The notes beneath the pieces were generated by a model. It saw only the letters and a program-made list of their open reading frames with translations. It was not told the DNA's origin and did not search any database. Position numbers and translations under genes: made by a program. Shown piece after piece: positions 35,356 to 43,511 of a stretch of 50,654 nt of DNA; within the stretch, counting starts at the first letter, position 1; each line of letters begins with the position of its first letter. Origin of the DNA: a virus; IMG/VR virus record IMGVR_UViG_3300044655_000524, positions 1 through 50,654 of that record, one strand, 5' to 3'.

Positions 35356-36822
35356 ATGTCATATACAATAACTACAACATCTGGAACAACATTAGCTACA
35401 ATTGCAGATGGTACCGTTAACAACACCAGTACAAGTTTAACACTAATTGGTAAAAACTATGCCGGGTATGGTGTTTTCTTAAATGAAAACTATGTTAAGT
35501 TGCTAGAGAATTTCTCAAGCGGCAGTGCGCCAAGCTATGCTATTAAAGGTCAACTATGGTTTGACAGCGCAAACAGCGTACTAAAAGTGTATGACGGAAG
35601 TGTTTGGAAACCTATATCTAGCTCAGCCAGCGGCAGCACAAATCCAGCAAATCCTGTAACAGGTGACCTATGGTGGGACAGTGCGTCAGCACAGTTAAAA
35701 GTGTGGAGCGGCAGTACTTGGACAACTATTGGCCCAGCGTATACTAGCACAGCAGGTACTTCAGGTGCTATCGTTGAAACAGTTTCAGACAGTAGTTCTG
35801 GAAGTCATGTTATAGTTAAATTCTATATTAGTAATACTGTAGTTGGTATATTAAGCAAAGACAGCACATTTTCACCACAAACAACTATCAATGGATTTGC
35901 TAATGTAAAACCAGGTTTTAATCTGGTAAGTACATCAACAGTTACTGGCGCACAATTTACAGGTGACGCAAGTAACGCATTAACTCTACAAGGATTTACA
36001 GCTAGTAATTTCCTTAAGAAAGACACCAATGAAACAACTAATGCTACTTTTAAAGTACAAAATAACACTGGTTTTTATGTTGGTTCTAGCGATAACTTCA
36101 ATATCAACTATGCTAGTAGTGCTGTAAATCTAGTAGGCACAGTTAATGATGCCGATCTAAACATTTATATTAAACAAGGTAGTACAAGTCAGCCAGCAAT
36201 TCAAATTACTGGCACTACTAGAGCAGTTACTATCCCAGGCAGCTTAACTGTAAGTTCTAGTCAAACAGTGTCAGCTAATTTAACAGTTAGCGGCACAGCG
36301 ATTTTAGCCAAAGCAACAGTATCAACATCATTGCTGCCAACAAGTAATGCGACAATTAACATTGGTTCAGTGACTAGCAAGTTTGCTAACGTATATGCGG
36401 TTAGCTTTATCGGTACATCAGTACAAGCACAATACGCTGACTTGGCAGAACGCTTTGAAGCAGATCAACCATATCCAGCTGGTACAGTAGTTGAATTAGG
36501 CGGCATTAAAGAAGTTACAGCCGCAGTTCAAGAATTGTCGGAAGCAGTGTTTGGCGTTATAAGTACAAAAGCTGCATTCTTAATGAATGGTACAGCAGGT
36601 ACTGATCAAACACATCCACCGATTGCTGTAAATGGTCGTGTGCCAGTTCTTGTAGTTGGTAAGGTTAAGAAAGGTGATCGTTTGGTAAGTGCTGGCCAAG
36701 GCCGCGCACGTGCTGCGAACCGTAGTGAAATGACAGCATTTAACGTTATCGGTCGCGCACTAACAGACAAAACTACTGACGGCGAAGGCACAGTAGAAGC
36801 AATAGTTAAATTAAATAGTTAA
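35356..36822 (+). CDS. Tail fibre-like protein with C-terminal self-cleaving/chaperone-like domain (peptidase G2-like)
   Basis: A 488-residue paralogue of the preceding gene over its first 160 residues (GTTLATIADGTV, STSLTLIGKNYAGYG, GQLWFD, GDLWWDS). The C-terminal 130 residues are different: SVQAQYADLAERFEADQPY, then AGTVVELGG, VFGVISTKAAFLMNG and GRVPVLVVGKVKKGDRL. That arrangement resembles the C-terminal intramolecular-chaperone/peptidase G2-type domains of phage fibres, which help trimers fold and are sometimes cleaved off. Whether cleavage happens here cannot be seen. The receptor-contacting part is probably the middle beta-rich section, residues 170-350. Confidence 0.75.
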   Translation: MSYTITTTSGTTLATIADGTVNNTSTSLTLIGKNYAGYGVFLNENYVKLLENFSSGSAPSYAIKGQLWFDSANSVLKVYDGSVWKPISSSASGSTNPANPVTGDLWWDSASAQLKVWSGSTWTTIGPAYTSTAGTSGAIVETVSDSSSGSHVIVKFYISNTVVGILSKDSTFSPQTTINGFANVKPGFNLVSTSTVTGAQFTGDASNALTLQGFTASNFLKKDTNETTNATFKVQNNTGFYVGSSDNFNINYASSAVNLVGTVNDADLNIYIKQGSTSQPAIQITGTTRAVTIPGSLTVSSSQTVSANLTVSGTAILAKATVSTSLLPTSNATINIGSVTSKFANVYAVSFIGTSVQAQYADLAERFEADQPYPAGTVVELGGIKEVTAAVQELSEAVFGVISTKAAFLMNGTAGTDQTHPPIAVNGRVPVLVVGKVKKGDRLVSAGQGRARAANRSEMTAFNVIGRALTDKTTDGEGTVEAIVKLNS

Positions 36823-36835
36823 TAGGAAATAAACA

Positions 36836-37789
36836 ATGGCATACGCACAAGGCGACGTAATATTAAGAGACCACTATAATGTTTTTGCTACAGGCAATGC
36901 TGACGGCTCAGCTAATAATGCTGTGGCAAATATCAATACAGTATGGGGTGTTGGTAATGGTAACAAAGGATACGGCCAATCTACAGTGTTATCTGCGGTA
37001 ACAGCAGGTGGCACAGTAACAGCAACTCAATGGTCAACTATGATTGCTCGTTTAAACAGCATGTTAACACATCAAGCAGGTAGCGGTTCTGGTTTAACTA
37101 GTCCAGTTGCGGGCGATTTGATTGCTTACTTAAGTGCCCTGAGTGGTAAAGTTACAGATGCGTATAATAACCGTTTAAACTTTAACAGCACACGTGGAAC
37201 ACCGAGCACTACCAACTACGATGGTACATGGGCCCAAACAAGTCCAACGACATTCCAACAAGTACGTACAATTACTTTTGGTAGTGCAGACCAAGCACGT
37301 TATTTCTTTAATGCAGGTGGTCGTATCGGTATTAGTTTAAGTGTACCAGCAGGCGGCTCAGATAATAATAAAGAAACTGCTTGGACTAGTTTACTTGGTA
37401 CAAAATTTGGAACATTGCACTTTGATCAATCAACAAATACTCGCACCGGTGTTGGTGGTACACTAACTACTGACGGTAGTGGTATTGGTTTCTGGGATTT
37501 AACAACTTTAGATCAAACACTAATTAGATTAACAGATACTACTGCTGCATATACTAGCAATTATGTTGAGGTGTTGTGTAAAGTATCAGGAGCCGCAGGT
37601 GCAAACGGCGGATTAGGAACAACATTAACGTTTACAATTAACTACAATGATGGCGCTGCTGATTCAACAAACACAGCACAAGATCAAATTTCAATGACTG
37701 TGCGTGCGGCAGTAACCGTTACTCCACCAGAATCCACTAATATCTCAGCAACATGGGGCACAGTAACACCAGCGGCAACGGTTAACTAA
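36836..37789 (+). CDS. Virion structural protein at the end of the tail cassette
   Basis: A 317-residue protein. The N terminus is MAYAQGDVILRDHYNVFATG, then Gly/Asn-rich GVGNGNKGYGQS. Residues 60-110 are helical (TQWSTMIARLNSMLTHQ, then LIAYLSALSGKV), and residues 135-310 are beta-rich with FGSADQARYFFNAGGRI. The composition (Thr, Gly, Asn, Ser) is that of a surface-exposed tail protein. I recognise the type from other aquatic T4-like phages only as an unnamed structural protein. It is the last gene before an intrinsic terminator, and TAGGAAATAAACA supplies the ribosome site. Confidence 0.65.
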   Translation: MAYAQGDVILRDHYNVFATGNADGSANNAVANINTVWGVGNGNKGYGQSTVLSAVTAGGTVTATQWSTMIARLNSMLTHQAGSGSGLTSPVAGDLIAYLSALSGKVTDAYNNRLNFNSTRGTPSTTNYDGTWAQTSPTTFQQVRTITFGSADQARYFFNAGGRIGISLSVPAGGSDNNKETAWTSLLGTKFGTLHFDQSTNTRTGVGGTLTTDGSGIGFWDLTTLDQTLIRLTDTTAAYTSNYVEVLCKVSGAAGANGGLGTTLTFTINYNDGAADSTNTAQDQISMTVRAAVTVTPPESTNISATWGTVTPAATVN

Positions 37790-37792
37790 CAG

Positions 37793-37821
37793 TTGACACT
37801 TATCATATAATGTAATATAAT
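37793..37821 (+). promoter_or_regulatory. Consensus sigma70 promoter for the glycosyltransferase/radical SAM operon
   Basis: TTGACA (37793-37798) and TATAAT (37816-37821) are both perfect consensus hexamers with the optimal 17-base spacer. The expected transcription start is near 37828, 50 bases before the first gene. This is the type of host-polymerase promoter that T4-like phages use for early genes. Confidence 0.85.
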
Positions 37822-37822
37822 A

Positions 37823-37849
37823 AGAGCACTATCCAGTGCTTTTATTTTG
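37823..37849 (+). terminator. Intrinsic terminator after the structural cassette
   Basis: AGCACT (37825-37830), loop ATCC, AGTGCT (37835-37840), then TTTATTTT. The stem is a perfect 6 bp and extends with flanking A/T pairs. It would end transcripts from the late cassette. It begins right at the predicted start of the downstream promoter, so new transcripts probably lack the full 5' arm. Confidence 0.8.
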
Positions 37850-37877
37850 ACTATAATTTATTAAGATAATTACTTAT

Positions 37878-38195
37878 ATGACATCAACAGTTGAACAATT
37901 AGTGGAACAAATTCGTGTTGCTACCGACTATCAAAAAAATAAACATACCCTTAAAGAAAAGATTTTAACAGATCTACATTTAGTGCATGCCGGCGGACTA
38001 TTTTTAATAAGCCCAGCAATACTAGCATTTGTAACCACTTGGCCAGATAACACACTATTCTTAGAAGATGTCTATTCTAATCCTATTAAGATTAATCGTG
38101 ATGAATTTTTAACAGCGGCACGCGAGCATTATCAATCAATAATGAATTTGTGGCATATCGAGCATGACAAACTTAAACAAATCAGAAAAATCTAA
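37878..38195 (+). CDS. Small phage protein of unknown function, first gene of the early operon
   Basis: A 105-residue protein I do not recognise. Visible elements are a helical, charged N terminus (STVEQLVEQIRVATDYQKNK), a central HAGGLFLISPAILAFV hydrophobic stretch too short and too interrupted to call a membrane helix, and a C-terminal helical part (EHYQSIMNLWHIEHDKLKQI). It is first behind the consensus promoter and overlaps the next gene by 32 bases. No signal peptide is visible. Being first in an operon of glycosyltransferase-like and radical SAM genes, it could be a substrate, a scaffold or unrelated. Confidence 0.65.
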   Translation: MTSTVEQLVEQIRVATDYQKNKHTLKEKILTDLHLVHAGGLFLISPAILAFVTTWPDNTLFLEDVYSNPIKINRDEFLTAAREHYQSIMNLWHIEHDKLKQIRKI

Positions 38196-38943
38196 GGGTG
38201 TTGTCTTATTTGCAACAAACACGGATACAATAGATTATGAAGCTATTGCGCATCGTGCTAGTCGATTAATCTCGCATTATTTAAAGTTACCAGTTACTAT
38301 TATTACTAACAATATAAAAAGTAAAAATCAACGTTATTCGATTGATTCCGGTCAATTTGAACAATGGAATAATGCTGGTAGAGCGCAAGCATACGCACTC
38401 AGTCCGTATGATCAAACTATACTATTAGATAGTGATTATTTGATATTTGATGATAATTTATTAAAAATTGTAGACACAGTCAATGATTATACTATAGCCA
38501 GACACAATACATATATAGACGGAGCCGACGCTGGTGCCATGGGTACTTATAGTTTACCTACATTATGGGCTACAGTTGTTGTGTTTAATAAAACTCCGCG
38601 TACTAAATTATTGTTTGATTTAATTGGTAAAATTGAACGTAATTATAGTTATTATAAAAAACTGTATAATATACGCGAATCAAATTATCGCAATGATTAT
38701 GCGTTTACTATAGCAGATAATATTCTTAATGGGTATTGTCAAGACCCAATAAATTACTTGCCGTGGCCTATTGTTTCATTTTGCAATAAAGTGCAGTCAA
38801 TTAAATTAAAAGATGGAAAATTGCTAGTTAAATCAGATACACAGGCATGGGCAATGCCAAAGCAGTCATTGCATGTTATGAGTAAAGCGTACTTATTATC
38901 GGATGATTGTAACATATTGATTGAGGATGCAATCAATGCGTGA
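38164..38943 (+). CDS. Glycosyltransferase-like protein with DSD motif (GT8-like)
   Basis: A 259-residue protein with a Rossmann-like beginning (GVVLFATNTDTIDYEAIAH, then RLISHYLKLPVTIITNN) and ILLDSDYLIFDD at residues 86-97. The DxD (89-91) is the metal and nucleotide-sugar binding motif of GT-A glycosyltransferases. A catalytic-region-like stretch NYRNDYAFTIADNIL follows in the third quarter, resembling phage glycosyltransferase-like proteins that scan for N-D-x-x-F/A. The sugar and acceptor are unknown. It overlaps the previous gene by 32 bases; only a weak ribosome site is seen, so coupled translation is likely. Confidence 0.6.
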   Translation: MTNLNKSEKSKGVVLFATNTDTIDYEAIAHRASRLISHYLKLPVTIITNNIKSKNQRYSIDSGQFEQWNNAGRAQAYALSPYDQTILLDSDYLIFDDNLLKIVDTVNDYTIARHNTYIDGADAGAMGTYSLPTLWATVVVFNKTPRTKLLFDLIGKIERNYSYYKKLYNIRESNYRNDYAFTIADNILNGYCQDPINYLPWPIVSFCNKVQSIKLKDGKLLVKSDTQAWAMPKQSLHVMSKAYLLSDDCNILIEDAINA

Positions 38944-39754
38944 ATTTAAATCGCAAGTTGGGTTTTTAACCATTGCACAAAATAATCAGCAAACAGATTA
39001 TCTTAACCTTGCCTATATACAAGCGCAAAATATTAAAGCAACTCAACCCAATTCTCAATATGCAGTTATTGTCGATGCGCCTACACTAGCAGTAGTAACT
39101 GATGAGCATAAAGCAGTATTTGATTATATAATTGAATTACCAACAGATTATGCAACAGACGAACAGTGGAAAATGTCAAACGAATGGCAGGTATTTTACC
39201 TTACACCTTTTAAAGAAACAATTAAACTTGAAAGTGATTTATTGTTTACACGCGATATTAGTCATTGGCTATATGCACTAAGATTGCGCGATGTATGCTT
39301 TAGTTATAATTGCAAAAATTATCAACAACAAACAATAACTAACACACCATATAGAAAATTATTCGAACTTAATGACTTACCCAATGTCTATAGTGGCATG
39401 TATTATTTTAGATTTAGTCAGACTGCAGCAGAATTTTTTAAAATAGCTCGACTAATATATGCAAATTGGAGCACTGTAAAAGATCAACTAATACAATGCG
39501 ATGAATTGCCCTCGACCGATGTAGTATTTGCGTTAACTGCAAAATTAATAGGCATCGAACAATGTACTATACCTACGTTAGATTTCTTTAACTTTGTACA
39601 CATGAAACCACAGATACAAGGCTGGGCAGACACGCAACCGTGGACAGACCATGTTAATATCGAATACGACAAAGAAATTTTACGTATCAATAATGTGAAT
39701 CAATACAGCCCAGTGCATTATTATGAAAAGGAATTTAATGAATATAATAGGTGA
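38936..39754 (+). CDS. Glycosyltransferase-like protein with ESD motif, possible paralogue of the preceding gene
   Basis: A 272-residue protein from the ATG at 38936, supported by GAGG and by the 8-base start/stop overlap ATGCGTGA; upstream in-frame starts at 38921 and 38927 are less likely. Layout parallels the preceding gene: GFLTIAQNNQQTDYLNLAY at the N terminus, then KLESDLLFTRDI at 97-108 with ESD in place of DSD, and LPSTDVVFALTAKLI where the neighbour has NDYAF. Probably a GT-A-fold nucleotide-sugar enzyme or a degenerate partner of it. Loss of the first Asp of DxD may alter metal use. The substrate is unknown. Confidence 0.55.
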   Translation: MREFKSQVGFLTIAQNNQQTDYLNLAYIQAQNIKATQPNSQYAVIVDAPTLAVVTDEHKAVFDYIIELPTDYATDEQWKMSNEWQVFYLTPFKETIKLESDLLFTRDISHWLYALRLRDVCFSYNCKNYQQQTITNTPYRKLFELNDLPNVYSGMYYFRFSQTAAEFFKIARLIYANWSTVKDQLIQCDELPSTDVVFALTAKLIGIEQCTIPTLDFFNFVHMKPQIQGWADTQPWTDHVNIEYDKEILRINNVNQYSPVHYYEKEFNEYNR

Positions 39755-40100
39755 AGAAGAATTCCTTAGTGCAATGCAATCGTTTATACCATCGAATGTT
39801 AACGAGGAATATCGAGCATATTATGATGAGAACAACTGGATAACTGGGTTTGCCGGTAGTGGATTCCCTGATGGAGATAACTGGGTCGCTATAAGTAGAG
39901 AATTATATATTACACACAATTGGTCTAATTTAAGATTAGTAGATGGTAAAATAATTTATGTTGCTCCTGTATATATGCATTATTTTCAATTGACAAAAAG
40001 CACAAAAGGTATTAAAATAGTAAGAGGACATGCTGGAATTGTAGTCGAAGCAGACGAAGAATATACGGATATAGAATTTTATGACAATAGAAATAATTGA
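39738..40100 (+). CDS. Small protein of unknown function in the early operon
   Basis: A 120-residue protein from the ATG at 39738, chosen because AAAAGGA ends five bases upstream; an ATG at 39723 would add five residues without a good site. Features are GFAGSGFPDGDNWVAISRE, then KIIYVAPVYMHYFQL and an acidic C terminus (EADEEYTDIEF). It is Tyr-, Trp- and Asp-rich, without Cys, signal peptide or membrane segment. I do not recognise it. It is flanked by glycosyltransferase-like genes with overlaps of 17 and 20 bases, so it is part of the same unit. Confidence 0.6.
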   Translation: MNIIGEEEFLSAMQSFIPSNVNEEYRAYYDENNWITGFAGSGFPDGDNWVAISRELYITHNWSNLRLVDGKIIYVAPVYMHYFQLTKSTKGIKIVRGHAGIVVEADEEYTDIEFYDNRNN

Positions 40101-40977
40101 CGTAGCAGACTTGGATGTAATATACCTAACCTATGATGAACCTAATAAAGAAGCTAACTGGATCAAAATACAGAACATGGTGCCTTGGGCTGTTAGAGTA
40201 GATGGAGTCAAAGGTACTGATGCCGCACACAAAGCAGCCGCAGATGCTAGTAGTACTGATCGCTTTGTGCTTATTGATGGCGACAATCTTCCTGATCCTG
40301 CGTTCTTCAACCTTCAACTTAAACTTGATGACACTAATAGAGACTGTGTGTTCCGTTGGCGTGCCCGTAACTACATCAATGGTCTACAGTATGGTAATGG
40401 CGGGCTAAGTTGTTGGACAAAAGACTTTGTCTACGCAATGAAGACTCATGAAGCCAGTGATGGTAGTGCGGCCAATGACGTTGAGTTTTGTTTTTATCCA
40501 AACTATTGGGCTATGGCAGACTGCTACAGTACAACATATCCCAACCAAACTCCCTTTCAGGCCTGGCGTGCTGGATTCCGTGAGGGGGTTAAGATGTGTC
40601 TAGACCGCGGAGCAAAGCCTTCGCAACAAGAATTTAACAATCGTGTACATAGTCGCAACTATGATAATCTATGTATTTGGCAAAGTGTAGGTGCTGATGT
40701 AGAAAACGGCTTCTGGGCAATATACGGAGCCCGTGCTGGTACTATGTTGACTATGTGTACTGAATGGGATTATCGTCAAGTACAAGACTTTGACGTACTG
40801 GCCGAGTTGTGGGACAAGTATAAAGATCACGAACCTGATAATTGCCGCGAGATGGGTGAGGCCCTTAGGCGTGTTCTGGGCTTGCCTATCGTAGACATGG
40901 ATCCGGAAGAAAGTGCGTTCTTCAAACACCACTATAAGAGTAACTTTAAAAATCAAGGACTGATGATTCGTGAGTAG
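40081..40977 (+). CDS. Glycosyltransferase-like protein with DGD motif (GT2-like)
   Basis: A 298-residue protein. DVIYLTYDEPNKEANW at residues 12-27 and RFVLIDGDNLPDPAFF at 61-76 form the nucleotide-binding start and DxD (66-68) of a GT-A-type transferase. CVFRWRARNYINGLQYGNGG (about 89-108) follows as acceptor-side sequence, like other phage glycosyltransferases with an R-x-x-x-x-GL-YGNGG segment. The C-terminal half is helical and ends KNQGLMIRE. It precedes four consecutive radical SAM genes and overlaps the first by 8 bases. The donor sugar is not deducible. Confident of a glycosyltransferase-type fold, less so of activity. Confidence 0.65.
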   Translation: MTIEIIDVADLDVIYLTYDEPNKEANWIKIQNMVPWAVRVDGVKGTDAAHKAAADASSTDRFVLIDGDNLPDPAFFNLQLKLDDTNRDCVFRWRARNYINGLQYGNGGLSCWTKDFVYAMKTHEASDGSAANDVEFCFYPNYWAMADCYSTTYPNQTPFQAWRAGFREGVKMCLDRGAKPSQQEFNNRVHSRNYDNLCIWQSVGADVENGFWAIYGARAGTMLTMCTEWDYRQVQDFDVLAELWDKYKDHEPDNCREMGEALRRVLGLPIVDMDPEESAFFKHHYKSNFKNQGLMIRE

Positions 40978-42361
40978 TGATTTTATGTCAAGCGCAGAAC
41001 TAATGAAGGATCAATTAGGTCCTGCCCTCTGCTTGGCTAAATGGCAACAGGTAAGTCTACATCTAACAACTGGTATGACTAATAGTTGTTACCATCCACC
41101 CCTACACGAAATAGATCCTGCCCCATTAGCAACGAATCCTAGTGCCCTACATAACACAGCGTATAAGAAACAACAACGTGTTATCATGCTTAAACAAGAA
41201 CGTCCTGGCGAATGTAGTTACTGTTGGAGTGCTGAAGACAACGGACAATTAAGTGATCGCCACTATCGTAGTGGCGAACCTTGGGCCGCAGAACATTTTG
41301 ATGCAATAGTAAACAGCACAGGCCTAGAAGATGCTACTCCTAGTTATGTAGAAGTAAACTTCAGTCATGGTTGTAACCTAGCCTGTAGCTATTGTAGCCC
41401 ACAATATTCAACTGAATGGGGCAAAGATATAGCTAAATTTGGCGCATATCCTACCAATAATAAGCATAATGACCCTAGTTATTTTGAGGGTAGACGTAAG
41501 CCTATTCCTGTACGTGAAGCTAATCCTTATGTAGAAGCGTTCTGGCGTTGGTGGCCTGAACTATACGGTAGCTTAAAACACTTTCGTATGACTGGTGGCG
41601 AGCCACTTATGGATAAGAATACCTATCGCGTGTTTGATTATATCTTAGCCTTGCCTAAGAGTGATTTACATGTAGACGTAACTAGTAACTTTAGTGTTGA
41701 GCCTGAACTATTTGACAAATACCTAGACAAAGTTAAACAACTATGCGAGGGTGAACGTATAGAACACTTTATGCAATATGTTAGCATAGACAGCGGAGAT
41801 CCTGCGCAGGCCGCGTATATCCGTAGGGGCATGAGCTACCATCGTGTAAGTTCGTATGTACATCGTTACCTAACACATATACCTTATCGCAATAGTCTAA
41901 CCTACATCATTACAATGAGTAATTTAAACATCTTAGGATTAAAACAGTTATTGCAGACTATATTAGATCAACGTGAATTGTATAGTGAAACTTACCAACG
42001 TGTTTGGTTTGATACACCTTTACTACGCAGTCCATCTTGGCAAAGTCTACAGATACTTCCGGCAAGTTATCACACAGTATTAGAAGATGTTATAGCATTT
42101 ATGCGAGCTAATCAAATGCCCAACGATAGCTTTGTTGGCTTTAAGGACTACGAAATACAGCGCATGGAACGCAACTTGCTTTGGATGAAAGAGCCCAAAG
42201 AATCTAAGTATATTCAAGAACAGCGTGCTGACTTTTATCGTTTTTTTAATGAGTACGATAAACGTGATGAATATATGCAGACTGGGAATCTCGGCTTTTT
42301 AAATGTATTCCCTCAAATGCGAGAATTCTGGCAGGAGTGTAAATATCATGCTGAACAATAA
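40970..42361 (+). CDS. Radical SAM protein with N-terminal twitch/SPASM-like region (1 of 4 in tandem)
   Basis: A 463-residue protein from a GTG at 40970 (8-base overlap GTGAGTAG with the preceding stop); an ATG at 40985 is an alternative. The N-terminal Cys-rich region has C40 and CSYCWSAEDNG at 82-92. The radical SAM core has CNLACSYC at 135-142 and MTGGEPLMD at 207-215. The stretch between core Cys and GGE is long (about 65 residues). Four tandem genes of this architecture follow one another here; related twitch-domain proteins occur in aquatic phages and bacterial surface-polysaccharide clusters. They are expected to use an auxiliary Fe-S cluster. Substrate unknown. Confidence 0.87.
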   Translation: MSSDFMSSAELMKDQLGPALCLAKWQQVSLHLTTGMTNSCYHPPLHEIDPAPLATNPSALHNTAYKKQQRVIMLKQERPGECSYCWSAEDNGQLSDRHYRSGEPWAAEHFDAIVNSTGLEDATPSYVEVNFSHGCNLACSYCSPQYSTEWGKDIAKFGAYPTNNKHNDPSYFEGRRKPIPVREANPYVEAFWRWWPELYGSLKHFRMTGGEPLMDKNTYRVFDYILALPKSDLHVDVTSNFSVEPELFDKYLDKVKQLCEGERIEHFMQYVSIDSGDPAQAAYIRRGMSYHRVSSYVHRYLTHIPYRNSLTYIITMSNLNILGLKQLLQTILDQRELYSETYQRVWFDTPLLRSPSWQSLQILPASYHTVLEDVIAFMRANQMPNDSFVGFKDYEIQRMERNLLWMKEPKESKYIQEQRADFYRFFNEYDKRDEYMQTGNLGFLNVFPQMREFWQECKYHAEQ

Positions 42362-43511
42362 ATCTTTCTGTGCGGCTCCATTCTTTAGACTTACTATGAG
42401 AACGTCGGGTGCTTTGTTGCCTTGCTGTAATTACTCCTCGGATCAGAATTCAATTAATATTAGAGATGTTCGTTTAGAGGATTATTTTGACGGCGCCGTT
42501 ATGCAACAGGTTAAGGCTGATATGCTTGCTGGCGTACCTGTAAAACAGTGTGCTACATGTTATACTGCTGAAGCCACATGGAATTACAGTATGCGCACAG
42601 ACTTTAACCGTAAACATGAAAAAGAATTAGCGGATATAGTTAATACAAATCAACTTCGAACCATAGAACTTCATTTGGGGAACTATTGTAATTTAAAATG
42701 TTTAATGTGCTTCTCACAAGATAGTTCAGCTATGTTAACTGAAAATATAGAATTAAAGTTAGACACAACTCCCCAACAGTACTTTACATTTGATAACAAT
42801 ACATTTGATGCTATGTTTGAAAGTATTGAAAAACATATAGATCAAATTGAAGTATTAGACCTGCGTGGCGGCGAAACTATGATTATCCCACAGGTTAAAC
42901 AATGGCTAACAGCTATTGACCCTGAAGTGGCCAAAAGGTTAACTATTAAAATACAATCCAATGGTACAGTGTTTAACGAATCGTGGCGCAATATATTCTT
43001 AAAATTTAAAACAGTTGAACTTGCTCTAAGTGTTGATGCTTTTGGCGCACTCAACGAATATATAAGATTCCCTGGTAATTGGCAACAATTTAATGATAAT
43101 TTACAAAAGTTTAAATCAATCGACACAGTGCAGTTAGCAATTAATTCTACTATTAGTAATTTAAATTGGTTAAGAGTTGAGCAACTATTAGATTGGTATG
43201 CTAAAGATGATAATACGTTTCATCTTGCTGTATTACATAGTCCCAATTATCATTTATTCACAAATCTACCTAAGCCACTATTAGCTAGACACCTGCCAAT
43301 AATTAAACAGTACTCTCATAGGTTTAACAATGAAATTACTACTAATCAAATACACGAGTTAATTGCTACCGTAGAGAATTATTTAGATAATGCTGTAGAA
43401 GATACAGCTCTTTGGTTAGAATTCTGTCGTGTTATTACGTTACGTGATGCTTATAGAGGCAATAGTATATTTGATCAATTACCTGAGTTAAAGGATTACT
43501 GGGTTGAATAA
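42348..43511 (+). CDS. Radical SAM protein with N-terminal twitch/SPASM-like region (2 of 4)
   Basis: A 387-residue protein from the ATG at 42348, chosen for AGGAG ten bases upstream; upstream in-frame starts lie inside the previous gene without a ribosome site. The Cys-rich N terminus has C8, LLPCCNYS (26-27) and CATCYTAEATW (68-78). The core has CNLKCLMC at 114-121 and LRGGETMII at 172-180. The Trp of the usual C-x-x-C-W is Tyr here. AdoMet-binding elements such as KIQSNGT and ELALSVDAFG follow. It overlaps the previous gene by 14 bases. The protein resembles its three neighbours in layout but is clearly diverged, so the set is not a recent duplication. Confidence 0.87.
   Translation: MLNNKSFCAAPFFRLTMRTSGALLPCCNYSSDQNSINIRDVRLEDYFDGAVMQQVKADMLAGVPVKQCATCYTAEATWNYSMRTDFNRKHEKELADIVNTNQLRTIELHLGNYCNLKCLMCFSQDSSAMLTENIELKLDTTPQQYFTFDNNTFDAMFESIEKHIDQIEVLDLRGGETMIIPQVKQWLTAIDPEVAKRLTIKIQSNGTVFNESWRNIFLKFKTVELALSVDAFGALNEYIRFPGNWQQFNDNLQKFKSIDTVQLAINSTISNLNWLRVEQLLDWYAKDDNTFHLAVLHSPNYHLFTNLPKPLLARHLPIIKQYSHRFNNEITTNQIHELIATVENYLDNAVEDTALWLEFCRVITLRDAYRGNSIFDQLPELKDYWVE

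Noticed and set aside
36422-36822. C-terminal domain of the second fibre as an independent protease gene
   Set aside because: It is continuous in frame with the fibre N terminus and has no internal ribosome site.
37878-40100. The two small unknown proteins (105 and 120 residues) as peptide precursors for the radical SAM enzymes
   Set aside because: Neither has a leader/core layout, Cys clusters or a repeated core; they remain unknown operon members rather than supported precursors.
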